8,305 bases of DNA from an uncultured Erysipelotrichaceae bacterium (GTDB taxonomy: Bacteria > Bacillota_I > Bacilli_A > Erysipelotrichales > Coprobacillaceae), in contig UQVG01000080.1 of assembly GCA_900544435.1 (NCBI GenBank), positions 1 through 8,305 on the forward strand. The letters are read 5' to 3'. The position numbers were made by a program, and so were the translations under genes. Of the stretch, positions 1 through 6,509 are shown in pieces; positions within the stretch are counted from its first letter, which is position 1, and each line of letters opens with the position of its first letter. A model generated the notes under the pieces. The model was not told the origin of the DNA, searched no databases, and was given only the letters and a program-made list of their open reading frames with translations.

Positions 1-697
1 TTAAATCACTGAAGATATTTTCTTTAGCTACTCTTTGTATTCCTGTAATAAAGGCGTATTTTAAAGCTTCTGAATTTTTAAGTGAACTTCTAAGTAAGGT
101 TGCTAGACTTCCCTTGAGCTCTTGATAAAAATTTCCAGTTTTTGCTTCTATAAAAGGTGTATCATATTCATCAATAAACAACATAACATCTTTTCCATAG
201 TATCTCTTTAAACAACGCATTAAAAATATAATGGCGTTATCCACATCATTAAGAATACCATTATTCTTATTCTTTAATCCATCTAGAATATATAAATAAT
301 CATTTTGCTCTAATTCATTTAATTGATTAAATATAAAATGATAGCGTATATATTCATTTTGTAATTGTGTTTTTATATACTTAACGATTGTTTCTTTATT
401 TTCTTTTGCGTCTGCAAAAGAAATAAAGACCGTTGGGTATTGGTTTATTTCACTTGCATAAGGTGTTTCCATGATTTTCGTACCTTTAAAGATTTCTTTA
501 GAATCTTTGGTAATATCAAAGAATTCTGACATCATTGACATATTAATTGTTTTACCAAATCTTCTAGGTCTTGTAACAAGCGTTACTTCAGAACCTCTTT
601 CTAGAAAATCTTTAATCATTAAAGTTTTATCTACAAAATAATAATTTTCTTCTCTAAGCTTTCTAAAACTTTTAATTCCTGTTGGTATCTTTTTCAT
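1..697 (-). CDS. AAA-ATPase-like domain protein, N-terminal part (runs off the left edge)
   Basis: Open frame of 232 codons with no stop before the window edge, so the C-terminal part is missing. It matches the AAA-ATPase-like family (PF09820 type), common in gut Firmicutes and Bacteroidetes. An N-terminal IPTGIKSFRKLREENYYFVDKT segment leads into a Walker A-like TRPRRFGKT at residues 42-50. A Walker B-like VMLFIDEYDTP lies at 171-181, followed by FITGIQRVAKENIFSDL at 216-232. Full-length members usually continue into a PD-(D/E)XK nuclease-like domain, which cannot be seen here. The true function of the family is not established. I chose the ATG at 697 because AAAGGGTG lies 6 nt upstream; the in-frame ATG at 703 directly abuts that Shine-Dalgarno. 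It appears monocistronic, with its own -10 at 719-724. These genes are often multicopy and accessory. The family call is firm; any role is inference. Confidence 0.88.
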   Translation of the reverse strand, partial: MKKIPTGIKSFRKLREENYYFVDKTLMIKDFLERGSEVTLVTRPRRFGKTINMSMMSEFFDITKDSKEIFKGTKIMETPYASEINQYPTVFISFADAKENKETIVKYIKTQLQNEYIRYHFIFNQLNELEQNDYLYILDGLKNKNNGILNDVDNAIIFLMRCLKRYYGKDVMLFIDEYDTPFIEAKTGNFYQELKGSLATLLRSSLKNSEALKYAFITGIQRVAKENIFSDL

Positions 698-718
698 GTT
701 CATCACCCTTTCGTTACT

Positions 719-724
719 ATTATA
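719..724 (-). promoter_or_regulatory. Probable -10 element of the AAA-ATPase-like gene
   Basis: The minus strand reads a perfect TATAAT here, about 21 bases upstream of the chosen start codon. That leaves a very short leader that still includes the AAAGGGTG ribosome binding site. No good -35 is seen at 16-18 bases upstream, so this is a tentative call. Confidence 0.4.
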
Positions 725-750
725 GCTTATTTCATATCCATTTACTAATT

Positions 751-773
751 AAAAAGTGGGGATAAATCCCCAC
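751..773 (-). terminator. Intrinsic terminator of the EIIB-like/SEL1/aminopeptidase operon
   Basis: A 7-bp stem (GTGGGGA / TCCCCAC at 756-762 and 767-773) with a 4-nt loop is followed on the minus strand by TTTTTAATT. It lies 6 nt beyond the stop codon of the aminopeptidase frame. The GC-rich stem stands out strongly against the AT-rich surroundings. Confidence 0.85.
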
Positions 774-779
774 AAATTA

Positions 780-2015
780 TTAAAAAACAAAATTACCATT
801 TTCAAAGATTTTTACATGACTGCCATCTTCTAAAATACCATCAATCATTAGATCTTCTGTTCCCATCATAAAATCAACATGCACTAAAGAATCATTGACA
901 CCTTTTTCAAATAATTCTTTTTTATCCATATCAATACCACCTTTAATACATTCAGAAAAACCAATTCCTAAGGCCATATGGCATGAAGCATTTTCATCAT
1001 ATAAAGTATTATAAAATAATGTTTTTAATTCATTAATTGGTGAATGATAAGGAATTAAAGCAATTTCACCTAAACGTTTACTTCCTTCATCACTATCTAT
1101 AATTCCTTTTAAAACTTCATATCCTTCTTTAGCACCAAAATCAATCACTTGCCCATCTTTAAAACGCAAATAAAACTCATCAACAATATTTCCACCATAA
1201 CTTAAAGGTAAAGAACTAAAAACAATTCCTTCTACATCATCTTTATTAGGTGAAGTAAAGATTTCTTCTGTTGGTATATTAGGAAAATTATATACACCAT
1301 TTTTTAAATAACTTCCCCCACCAGCAAATAAATAATCTTCATTTAAACCAATTGTAATTTCAGTTCCTTTACTATTTTTATAATAAAGTTTCTTTAAATT
1401 TAAACTATTTAAATAATTAACTCTCTTTTCAAAAGAACGACGATGTTGATTCCATAGTTCTACTGGATCATGTTAATCATCAATTTTAGCTGCTTTAAAA
1501 ATAGCATTCCATAAACTATCTAATGCTTCTTGATTTGACATATCAGGATAAACCTTATTAGCCCATTTTTGAGTAGCTCCACCTACAATACACCAAGCAT
1601 TTGTCATATTATCTGATAAATCAAAATATGTCTTACATGCCTTTTTAACTGCTCTTTGCCAATTAGAAATCTTTTTAGGTTCAATCCCTGCAAGCATTTC
1701 AGGATCTTCATCATCAATATAAAGAAAACAAGCATTCATTAAAGCATAATCATTTCTAAATGATGAAAACCATGCAGGTACTTGATTAAAATCTTCTGCT
1801 TCCATATTTTCATATTTCATACGTGTCACTTCTTCATCACTATAATGAACAACAACTTCTTTAGCACCTACAAGATATGCTTGTTTACTGACAGCTCTTA
1901 CAAGTTGATAGCTTTCAATAGATGCACTAATGACAACTGTTTGTTTTTCTTGAACATTCAAACCTGATTGAACAATTAACTTAGCATATTTTTCTAATTT
2001 TGTTTCAAAACTCAT
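780..2015 (-). pseudogene. ampS: M29-family aminopeptidase (AmpS/PepS type) interrupted by one in-frame stop
   Basis: The M29 family are cytoplasmic dimetal exopeptidases that remove N-terminal residues from peptides. The frame is continuous over 411 codon positions, close to the usual length of about 410, except for a TAA at 1473-1475 (codon 181). Upstream are 180 residues of N-terminal domain ending KAAKIDD. Downstream, in the same frame, are 230 residues starting HDPVELWNQH, a well-conserved M29 segment. The likely metal ligands all lie after the stop: E251 (PTEEIFTSP), E317 (LGEIALI), H346 (ASCHMALG), H379 and D381 (HVDFMMG). A tyrosine expected at about 353 is Phe. Nothing else is broken, so the stop is recent, a sequencing error, or rarely read through. 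No ATG or GTG restart lies just after it; the first plausible in-frame one is a TTG at 1169. The start overlaps the SEL1 stop as ATGA, with GAGGTGG upstream, implying translational coupling. Confidence 0.85.
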
Positions 2016-3988
2016 TTTTCCACCTCTAATTTATCTAATTCCTTTTGCGCATCAAGATATCCCTCTTGAAGCGCTAATTGATAGTATTTTTTTGCTTTTT
2101 CTAAATCTTTAGAAATACCATCACCATAATGATACATATAACCTAACATAAAGCTTGCTTTTGAATAATGATAATTACTCGCTTGTTGATAATATTGCAT
2201 AGCTTTATGTTTATCTTCTTTTTGCCCAATACCATAGAAAAACCATCTACCTAAATGATAAAAACCTTCTCTATTTTGTTTTTGACAAGCTAATAAATAA
2301 TATTCATAGGCCATTTGATAATCTTTTTCCACATAAATACCATTTTCTAAATAATAAGCATATTTTACAAGTGCTGGTGAATACCCTTTTTGAGCACTTC
2401 TTAAAAGATAATCAAGCATTTCTTCTTTACTGATTTCTATTCCTTGTTCACCATAAAGAGCTAATTGATATAATGATTGTTCCTCATCATCTTTTAAAAT
2501 AGCTAATTTAAAATGTTGTATTGCTTGTTTATCATCATGTTTTTCTTTAAAATACTGCCCAATCAAATAAGCTGCTAAAGCATACTGATCCTCTACTTTA
2601 GTTAACCAAGCAATCCCTTTTTCTTTATCTTGTAAAACACCTTTACCTTCTAAATAACAAACGCCTAAATAATAAAATGCTTCTCTTTCTCCAAGATTAG
2701 CTGCTTTTTGATATGCTTCAAAAGATTTCTTTTCATCTTTATCTGTTCCTATTCCTTGACCATAATAATAAGCAATAGCAAGCGTTGATTGCCCATCACC
2801 TTGTTTACTTGCTTTTAAATACCAATAAAAACTATTCTTTTCACTATCAGGATACTCACTATGCATTTCATAAAAATACCCTAAACAAAACTGTGCATTC
2901 ATATAACCCATATTCGCTGCTTTTAAATAACACTCTAAAGCCTGATGGCTATCTTTTTCTACTCCTCGACCAAATTCATAACATGTAGCCATTGCTGTAA
3001 TAGCCACATCCAAACCATCTTTAGCCGCTTCTTGATACCAATGAAACGCTTTAGGATAATTTTCATCACAGCCATAACCTAAATCATAAAAACGTCCTAA
3101 TTTATATTTAGCAAGACTACTTCCTTCATAAGCTGCTTTTTCATAATAATATAATGCTCTTTGATAATCCTGTCTGGTTCCTTGACCATATTCATAACAC
3201 TCTCCAAGGGCACAAATTGCATCGTTATGTCCTAAAGCAGCTGCTTCTTCATAACGTAAAAATGCTTCTTCTAAATCTTGATCAACACCATAGCCATTTT
3301 GTAAGAAAAAAGCTGTTGAAAATAAAGAACGTGGAAAACCTTCTTCAACACCTAAAGAATAAAGTTCAAAAGCTTTTTCATAATCTTGTTCAACATCTAT
3401 TCCATATTCATAAAAATAAGCAAGATTACAAGCTGCAACAACATTTCCTAAATCACTTGCTAAACGATAATACGTCATGGCAACTTGATTGCTTTGATTG
3501 ACTCCTTGGCCTTTTTCATACATATATCCTAAAACGCATAAACAATCAGAATCTTCACATTCTTCTCCTAAATGAAAACATTCTAATGCTTGATCATATT
3601 TTTTTTGATCATAATAATAAAGACCTACTTGATAATACTGATCTGGTGTTAATTCTTCTAAATCTAATTCTTCATAATGTTGATTATAAGTAAGGGCACA
3701 TAAATCTATACCAATCACTTGATGATCTTCATTTTCTATTAAATATTGTTCAAATTCTTGATAATCTTCATATGTTTCCATCATTATTTGAATTGAATCT
3801 ACTTGTTGTTGTAATTCTTCAATACTTGCATGATGTGAATAAACAGAAATTAATTTAATATAAGCGACTGATTGTTGATAATCATCTTTCTTTACACGAA
3901 TCAATGTTTCTAATTCATAATCATTTAGAATTTCATCTATATAATAATGATGAAAAAAAGGTTCATATAAATGAATTCTTTCTTTCAT
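2012..3988 (-). CDS. SEL1/TPR-repeat protein, 658 residues
   Basis: The first 115 or so residues are acidic, Tyr-rich and non-repetitive, and match nothing I recognise. A TPR-like unit (YYQVGLYYYDQKKYDQALECF) follows, then about 14 SEL1 units of about 36 residues that run to the C-terminus. Typical units have the pattern A..LG..YE.G.G...D...A..YY..AA..G; several central ones match it closely. Units around residues 440-510 are shorter or degenerate. SEL1 solenoids are protein-binding scaffolds. No signal peptide or membrane segment is seen, so it is probably cytoplasmic. I preferred ATG 3988 over an in-frame ATG at 4024 because GGGGGTG sits 5 nt upstream, and the longer form would overlap the upstream gene. 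It begins 22 bases after the EIIB-like stop and overlaps the aminopeptidase start by ATGA. The partner is unknown; a role linking the membrane EIIB-like protein and the peptidase is only a guess. Confidence 0.9.
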   Translation of the reverse strand: MKERIHLYEPFFHHYYIDEILNDYELETLIRVKKDDYQQSVAYIKLISVYSHHASIEELQQQVDSIQIMMETYEDYQEFEQYLIENEDHQVIGIDLCALTYNQHYEELDLEELTPDQYYQVGLYYYDQKKYDQALECFHLGEECEDSDCLCVLGYMYEKGQGVNQSNQVAMTYYRLASDLGNVVAACNLAYFYEYGIDVEQDYEKAFELYSLGVEEGFPRSLFSTAFFLQNGYGVDQDLEEAFLRYEEAAALGHNDAICALGECYEYGQGTRQDYQRALYYYEKAAYEGSSLAKYKLGRFYDLGYGCDENYPKAFHWYQEAAKDGLDVAITAMATCYEFGRGVEKDSHQALECYLKAANMGYMNAQFCLGYFYEMHSEYPDSEKNSFYWYLKASKQGDGQSTLAIAYYYGQGIGTDKDEKKSFEAYQKAANLGEREAFYYLGVCYLEGKGVLQDKEKGIAWLTKVEDQYALAAYLIGQYFKEKHDDKQAIQHFKLAILKDDEEQSLYQLALYGEQGIEISKEEMLDYLLRSAQKGYSPALVKYAYYLENGIYVEKDYQMAYEYYLLACQKQNREGFYHLGRWFFYGIGQKEDKHKAMQYYQQASNYHYSKASFMLGYMYHYGDGISKDLEKAKKYYQLALQEGYLDAQKELDKLEVEK

Positions 3989-4010
3989 AATTTCACCCCC
4001 TATTGGAATG

Positions 4011-4358
4011 TTATTTCTTTGCATTGACTATTCTACTAATTTCCTCAGAGAATTTTCCTAAAATAACAGTTACTTTTCCAGTTGCCTGAATAACTCCACT
4101 CGCTCCTAATTCTTTTAAAACATTCACTTTTACTAAATCATCATTTTCTACAAAAAAACGTACTTTACTTCCTTGACTTTCACTATTTTTAATATTTTCA
4201 ATGCCTCCTAAAGCATGAATTAAAGCTTCTATATCAATAGGAATATCCTTTACAGTCACTTCCTTTGGTTTTTTATTTTTTAAAACCTTAGCAAAAATAA
4301 ACCATACTGCAACAATCACTATAAGTGCAATTAAAACATAAATAAAATAATCTGACAT
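4011..4358 (-). CDS. Membrane-anchored PTS EIIB-like protein lacking the active-site cysteine
   Basis: A 115-residue protein with one hydrophobic segment (about residues 4-22), a basic linker (KVLKNKKPKEV), and a domain at 40-113 resembling glucose-family PTS EIIB. The segments IDIEALIHALGGIENI, VRFFVENDDLVKV, LKELGASGVIQATGKVTVILG and SEEISRIV line up without gaps against the EIIB fold. In true EIIB a cysteine just before TRLR carries the phosphate. Here the segment reads SQGSKVRF, with Gln62 at the cysteine position, and the protein contains no cysteine at all. It therefore cannot phosphorylate sugar by the classical mechanism. No EIIC or EIIA is nearby, so a sensory, adaptor or structural role is inferred. 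AAAGGAAAT precedes the ATG by a few bases. It is the first gene of the operon with the SEL1 protein and aminopeptidase. The family call is good; the function is unknown. Confidence 0.82.
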   Translation of the reverse strand: MSDYFIYVLIALIVIVAVWFIFAKVLKNKKPKEVTVKDIPIDIEALIHALGGIENIKNSESQGSKVRFFVENDDLVKVNVLKELGASGVIQATGKVTVILGKFSEEISRIVNAKK

Positions 4359-4398
4359 ATCTATTTCCTTTCTTAATAAACATTTTCTTTTATGATAT

Positions 4399-4418
4399 AT
4401 TTATAGTATACTATAAAT
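4399..4418. promoter_or_regulatory. 20-bp perfect palindrome in the divergent promoter region
   Basis: The 20 bases centred between 4408 and 4409 equal their own reverse complement: ATTTATAGTA followed by TACTATAAAT. The palindrome carries a TATACT -10-like hexamer on both strands, so it may be a shared promoter core, a repressor site, or both. AT-rich DNA makes short palindromes easy, but 20 bases without mismatch is notable. Confidence 0.6.
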
Positions 4419-4433
4419 CACTAGGGGTGACAA
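4405..4433 (-). promoter_or_regulatory. Promoter of the EIIB-like/SEL1/aminopeptidase operon
   Basis: On the minus strand TTGTCA (4433-4428, 5 of 6 to consensus) is separated by 17 bases from TATACT (4410-4405, 5 of 6). A transcript would start near 4398, leaving a leader of about 40 nt that contains the ribosome binding site. The -35 overlaps the ribosome binding site region of the divergent SEDS gene. A plus-strand promoter using the mirror TATACT at 4407-4412 is possible but has no good -35. Confidence 0.65.
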
Positions 4434-4434
4434 A

Positions 4435-5628
4435 ATGAAAAAATATTTAGATTCTACAATTTGTTGGCCACTTGCCATCATCTTATTTATTTTATGTCTT
4501 ATAAGTTGTTATACAATTAAATGTGCAGCTGGTTATATTACCTACCCTAATCCTACAGGATATTGGAGTAAACAACTCCTCTATTATATGATAGGTGTAA
4601 GCTTGATCTTTTTGATCAATCGTTTTGGAAATGACCGTATTTATTCAGGAATGTGGATTTTTTATGGTATCTTAATTGTTTTTCTAGTAGGTCTTGTTGT
4701 TCAAAGATTTGCGATTTATAAATTAGGAATGAGAATCATTCCTTTTGCGAAAGACTTAAATGGTGCTACATCATGGTATAACTTTCCAGGTTTTTCATTT
4801 CAACCTTCTGAATTTATGAAAGTTGTCATGATTATTTGTATGTCTAAAACAGTTTCTTTACATAATGAAAAATATTTAATTCATACATTTGATACTGATT
4901 TACAATTAATTGGTCGTGTTATGGCTATTGCCTTACCACCTATGTTACTCACTTACTTACAAAACGATGCCGGTGTTACCTTAATTATGGCTTTTTCAGT
5001 CGTTGTTATTTTATTTGCATCTGGAATCAATAAAAAATGGTACATTGTAGGGTGTGCTTTTGCGGCTGTTATTATCGTTATTTTTACTTACTTATTTATT
5101 TATCGCCAAGATATTTTCTCATCTATTATTACTGGTCATAAACTTGATCGTTTTTATGGATGGGTCGATCCTGAAGGAACTTATCAAAATCAAGGCTATC
5201 AACTATATAATGCGATGATGGCTTATGGAACTGCAGGACTCTTTGGACATGGATTTGATACAGTCATTATCTCTTTACAAGAAGCACACACTGACTTTAT
5301 CTTTTCCGTTATTACTTTAGGTTTTGGCTTTGTTGGTGCCATTATTACTCTCATTGCAATTTTAGCTTTAGATGTTTGTATTTTATATGTTGGTTTAAAA
5401 GCAACACATCAAAGTGATAAATATTTTATTGCTGGTATTTTTGGATGTATGATCTTCCAACAATTTTGGAATATCGCTATGATTCTAGGAATACTTCCAA
5501 TTACCGGAATTACACTACCATTTTTATCTTATGGTGGATCTTCACTTTTATCTTATATGATTGCTATTGGTATGTGTTTTGATATTCATCGTCAAACAAG
5601 TATTGCTAAATACAATCAAATCAATTAA
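4435..5628 (+). CDS. SEDS-family peptidoglycan polymerase (RodA/FtsW/SpoVE type)
   Basis: A 397-residue polytopic membrane protein of the usual SEDS length, with about ten hydrophobic helices. SEDS proteins polymerise lipid II into glycan strands together with a class B penicillin-binding protein. Hallmarks are NGATSWYNFPGFSFQPSEFMK (109-129), QNDAGVTL (176-183, the QPDLGT position), DPEGTYQNQGYQ (245-256), EAHTDFIF (283-290) and GILPITGITLPFLSYGGSSLL (352-372). Asp287 in HTDFIF is probably the conserved essential aspartate. After HTDFIF, the GEELG usually seen is SVITLGFG. RodA is slightly favoured over FtsW by the SFQPSEF segment and overall shape, but I cannot separate them safely. AGGGGTGA lies 4 nt before the ATG. 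It stands alone, divergent from the EIIB-like operon and followed by a terminator. No penicillin-binding protein or mre gene is beside it. Confidence 0.9.
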   Translation: MKKYLDSTICWPLAIILFILCLISCYTIKCAAGYITYPNPTGYWSKQLLYYMIGVSLIFLINRFGNDRIYSGMWIFYGILIVFLVGLVVQRFAIYKLGMRIIPFAKDLNGATSWYNFPGFSFQPSEFMKVVMIICMSKTVSLHNEKYLIHTFDTDLQLIGRVMAIALPPMLLTYLQNDAGVTLIMAFSVVVILFASGINKKWYIVGCAFAAVIIVIFTYLFIYRQDIFSSIITGHKLDRFYGWVDPEGTYQNQGYQLYNAMMAYGTAGLFGHGFDTVIISLQEAHTDFIFSVITLGFGFVGAIITLIAILALDVCILYVGLKATHQSDKYFIAGIFGCMIFQQFWNIAMILGILPITGITLPFLSYGGSSLLSYMIAIGMCFDIHRQTSIAKYNQIN

Positions 5629-5651
5629 AAAACTACTTCAATATAGTATAA

Positions 5652-5696
5652 AAAAGGATTGTTTAAGATTATTAAATTCAATCCTTTTCTTTTTAT
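5652..5696. terminator. Intrinsic terminator of the SEDS gene, probably bidirectional
   Basis: A perfect 10-bp stem, AAAAGGATTG (5652-5661) with CAATCCTTTT (5679-5688), encloses a 17-nt loop. On the plus strand it is followed by CTTTTTAT; on the minus strand the stem ends in a T-run (CAATCCTTTTTT). It lies 23 nt after the SEDS stop codon and could also stop transcription from the convergent small gene. Confidence 0.82.
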
Positions 5697-5720
5697 CTGA
5701 TTCTTTATCTACTAACACAA

Positions 5721-5770
5721 TAAAAGTGAACTTTTTAAGTTGTTGATTCAACTTATGCAGTTCACTTTAA
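5721..5770. terminator. Composite inverted repeat, possible terminator of the small membrane protein gene
   Basis: The outer arms AAAGTGAACT (5723-5732) and AGTTCACTTT (5759-5768) pair perfectly. Inside them, 7-bp arms (5736-5742 and 5749-5755) pair around a TTGATT loop, leaving a symmetric 3x3 internal loop. On the minus strand the structure is followed by TATTG rather than a long T-run. It lies just after the stop of the 5789-6136 gene, so termination or 3'-end protection is the likeliest role; a small mobile repeat is the alternative. Confidence 0.55.
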
Positions 5771-5788
5771 AATTCTATATTTTTACAA

Positions 5789-6136
5789 TTAACAATATCC
5801 TATATACTCAACAACATAATAATGATTACCTATTTTCTTTATTTCAATCTTTCCACCCATCTGATCAGGAATAGACCACCAACCATTATACTTTATATTA
5901 TAATAAAGACTACTGCTATCAGTTTTATCAATATCTTTACATTCTTCTACTTCTATAAAAAATGATTTCCAACTATGAGTTTCACCATATATAAATTCAA
6001 CAACAGCTTCTCTAGGGGTCTCATTATTTAAATTTTCAAACAAAAAATTTGTATATAATTTAATACACGTAATTACCACAATAATTACCAACATCCATTT
6101 AATATATTTTTTCAAATATGCATACTTTTTCTTCAT
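5789..6136 (-). CDS. Small membrane-anchored protein of unknown family
   Basis: A 115-residue product that I do not recognise. It has a strongly basic N-terminus (MKKKYAYLKKYIKW), one hydrophobic segment at about 13-33, and then about 80 polar residues likely outside the cell. The outer part starts ETPREAVVEFIYGE and ends in alternating residues suggestive of beta strands (GGKIEIKKIGNHYYVVEYIGYC). Cysteines lie at 24, 66 and the very C-terminus; the first is not in a lipobox. I chose ATG 6136 because GAGGAA lies about 9 nt upstream. The in-frame ATG at 6151 has no Shine-Dalgarno and would add only MRKKK. Intact coding sequence, ribosome binding site and flanking signals support a real gene. 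The nearest strong promoter is about 300 nt upstream, at 6437-6465. Its neighbourhood looks like an accessory or decaying patch. Confidence 0.65.
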   Translation of the reverse strand: MKKKYAYLKKYIKWMLVIIVVITCIKLYTNFLFENLNNETPREAVVEFIYGETHSWKSFFIEVEECKDIDKTDSSSLYYNIKYNGWWSIPDQMGGKIEIKKIGNHYYVVEYIGYC

Positions 6137-6225
6137 CTTCTTTTTCCTCATTATCTATACTTTAATAAATGCAATACATATATCATCTTTAAAAGCAAAA
6201 TTATTGAAAACATAAAAACAATTAA

Positions 6226-6248
6226 ATACTATTTTAAGAAAATAGTAT
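6226..6248. repeat. Perfect 10-bp hairpin with a 3-nt loop in the upstream leader
   Basis: ATACTATTTT (6226-6235) and AAAATAGTAT (6239-6248) pair completely around AAG. Read on the minus strand, the hairpin is followed by TTAATTGTTTTTATG. This could act as a weak terminator or attenuator between the promoter at 6437-6465 and the small membrane protein gene. Confidence 0.5.
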
Positions 6249-6331
6249 ATGCAGCTGATAAACAAGGTAATTCAAATGGAATAAGTTCTATACCTGCAAA
6301 TACAAAGAATGAAGAAATAGAATCAAAATAA
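6239..6331 (+). pseudogene. Possible C-terminal remnant of a surface protein
   Basis: Thirty plus-strand codons read KIVYAADKQGNSNGISSIP and then ANTKNEEIESK before a TAA. The YAADKQGNS core resembles the last strand of bacterial Ig-like repeats (T.TA.D..GN.S) and the tail looks like an ordinary polar C-terminus. The frame upstream stays open but turns into low-complexity AT codons with no start or ribosome binding site. A decayed end of a larger adhesin-like gene is one reading; chance in AT-rich DNA is the other. Confidence 0.3.
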
Positions 6332-6436
6332 TATTTACAAGACGATATCATTATTCCAAGAAAAATAACTTATCTTTACAAATTATATAAGTTAAATAGG
6401 ACTTCTTAATACATTTCGAAACCGCTTTCTAACTAT

Positions 6437-6465
6437 ATTATATATATCAATTATGCCTACGTCAA
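6437..6465 (-). promoter_or_regulatory. Strong sigma-A-type promoter, minus strand
   Basis: The minus strand reads TTGACG (6465-6460, 5 of 6), a 17-base spacer, then a perfect TATAAT (6442-6437). Transcription would begin near 6430 and run toward the small membrane protein gene, giving a leader of about 290 nt. It could instead drive a small RNA ending at the hairpin near 6226. Confidence 0.65.
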
Positions 6466-6509
6466 TTAATACATAGATTATATAAGTATAGAATGGAAAT
6501 TATTATGTC

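Noticed and set aside
1..697. A defence-system ATPase or toxin-antitoxin pair at the left edge
   Set aside because: The sequence is a common AAA-ATPase-like family member with no visible partner gene; nothing in the window supports a defence role.
780..2015. Alternative genetic code in which TAA is a sense codon
   Set aside because: Other genes here (SEDS, small membrane protein and the aminopeptidase frame itself) end in TAA at the expected family ends.
3154..3501. Plus-strand open frame of 115 codons opposite the SEL1 gene
   Set aside because: Shadow frame caused by the periodic codon pattern of the repeats; odd His/Leu-rich composition and no ribosome binding site.
2012..3988. Regular 108-bp periodicity as a possible DNA satellite or CRISPR-like array
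   Set aside because: The period is the 36-residue SEL1 unit; DNA copies are diverged and fully explained by the protein repeats.
5561..5746. Plus-strand open frame of 61 codons over the SEDS 3' end
   Set aside because: Overlaps the SEDS gene in another frame and runs through its terminator; no independent signals.
6382..6487. Eleven-base direct repeat ATTATATAAGT at 6382-6392 and 6477-6487
   Set aside because: Extremely AT-rich and short; expected by chance in this stretch, and no mobile-element features flank it.
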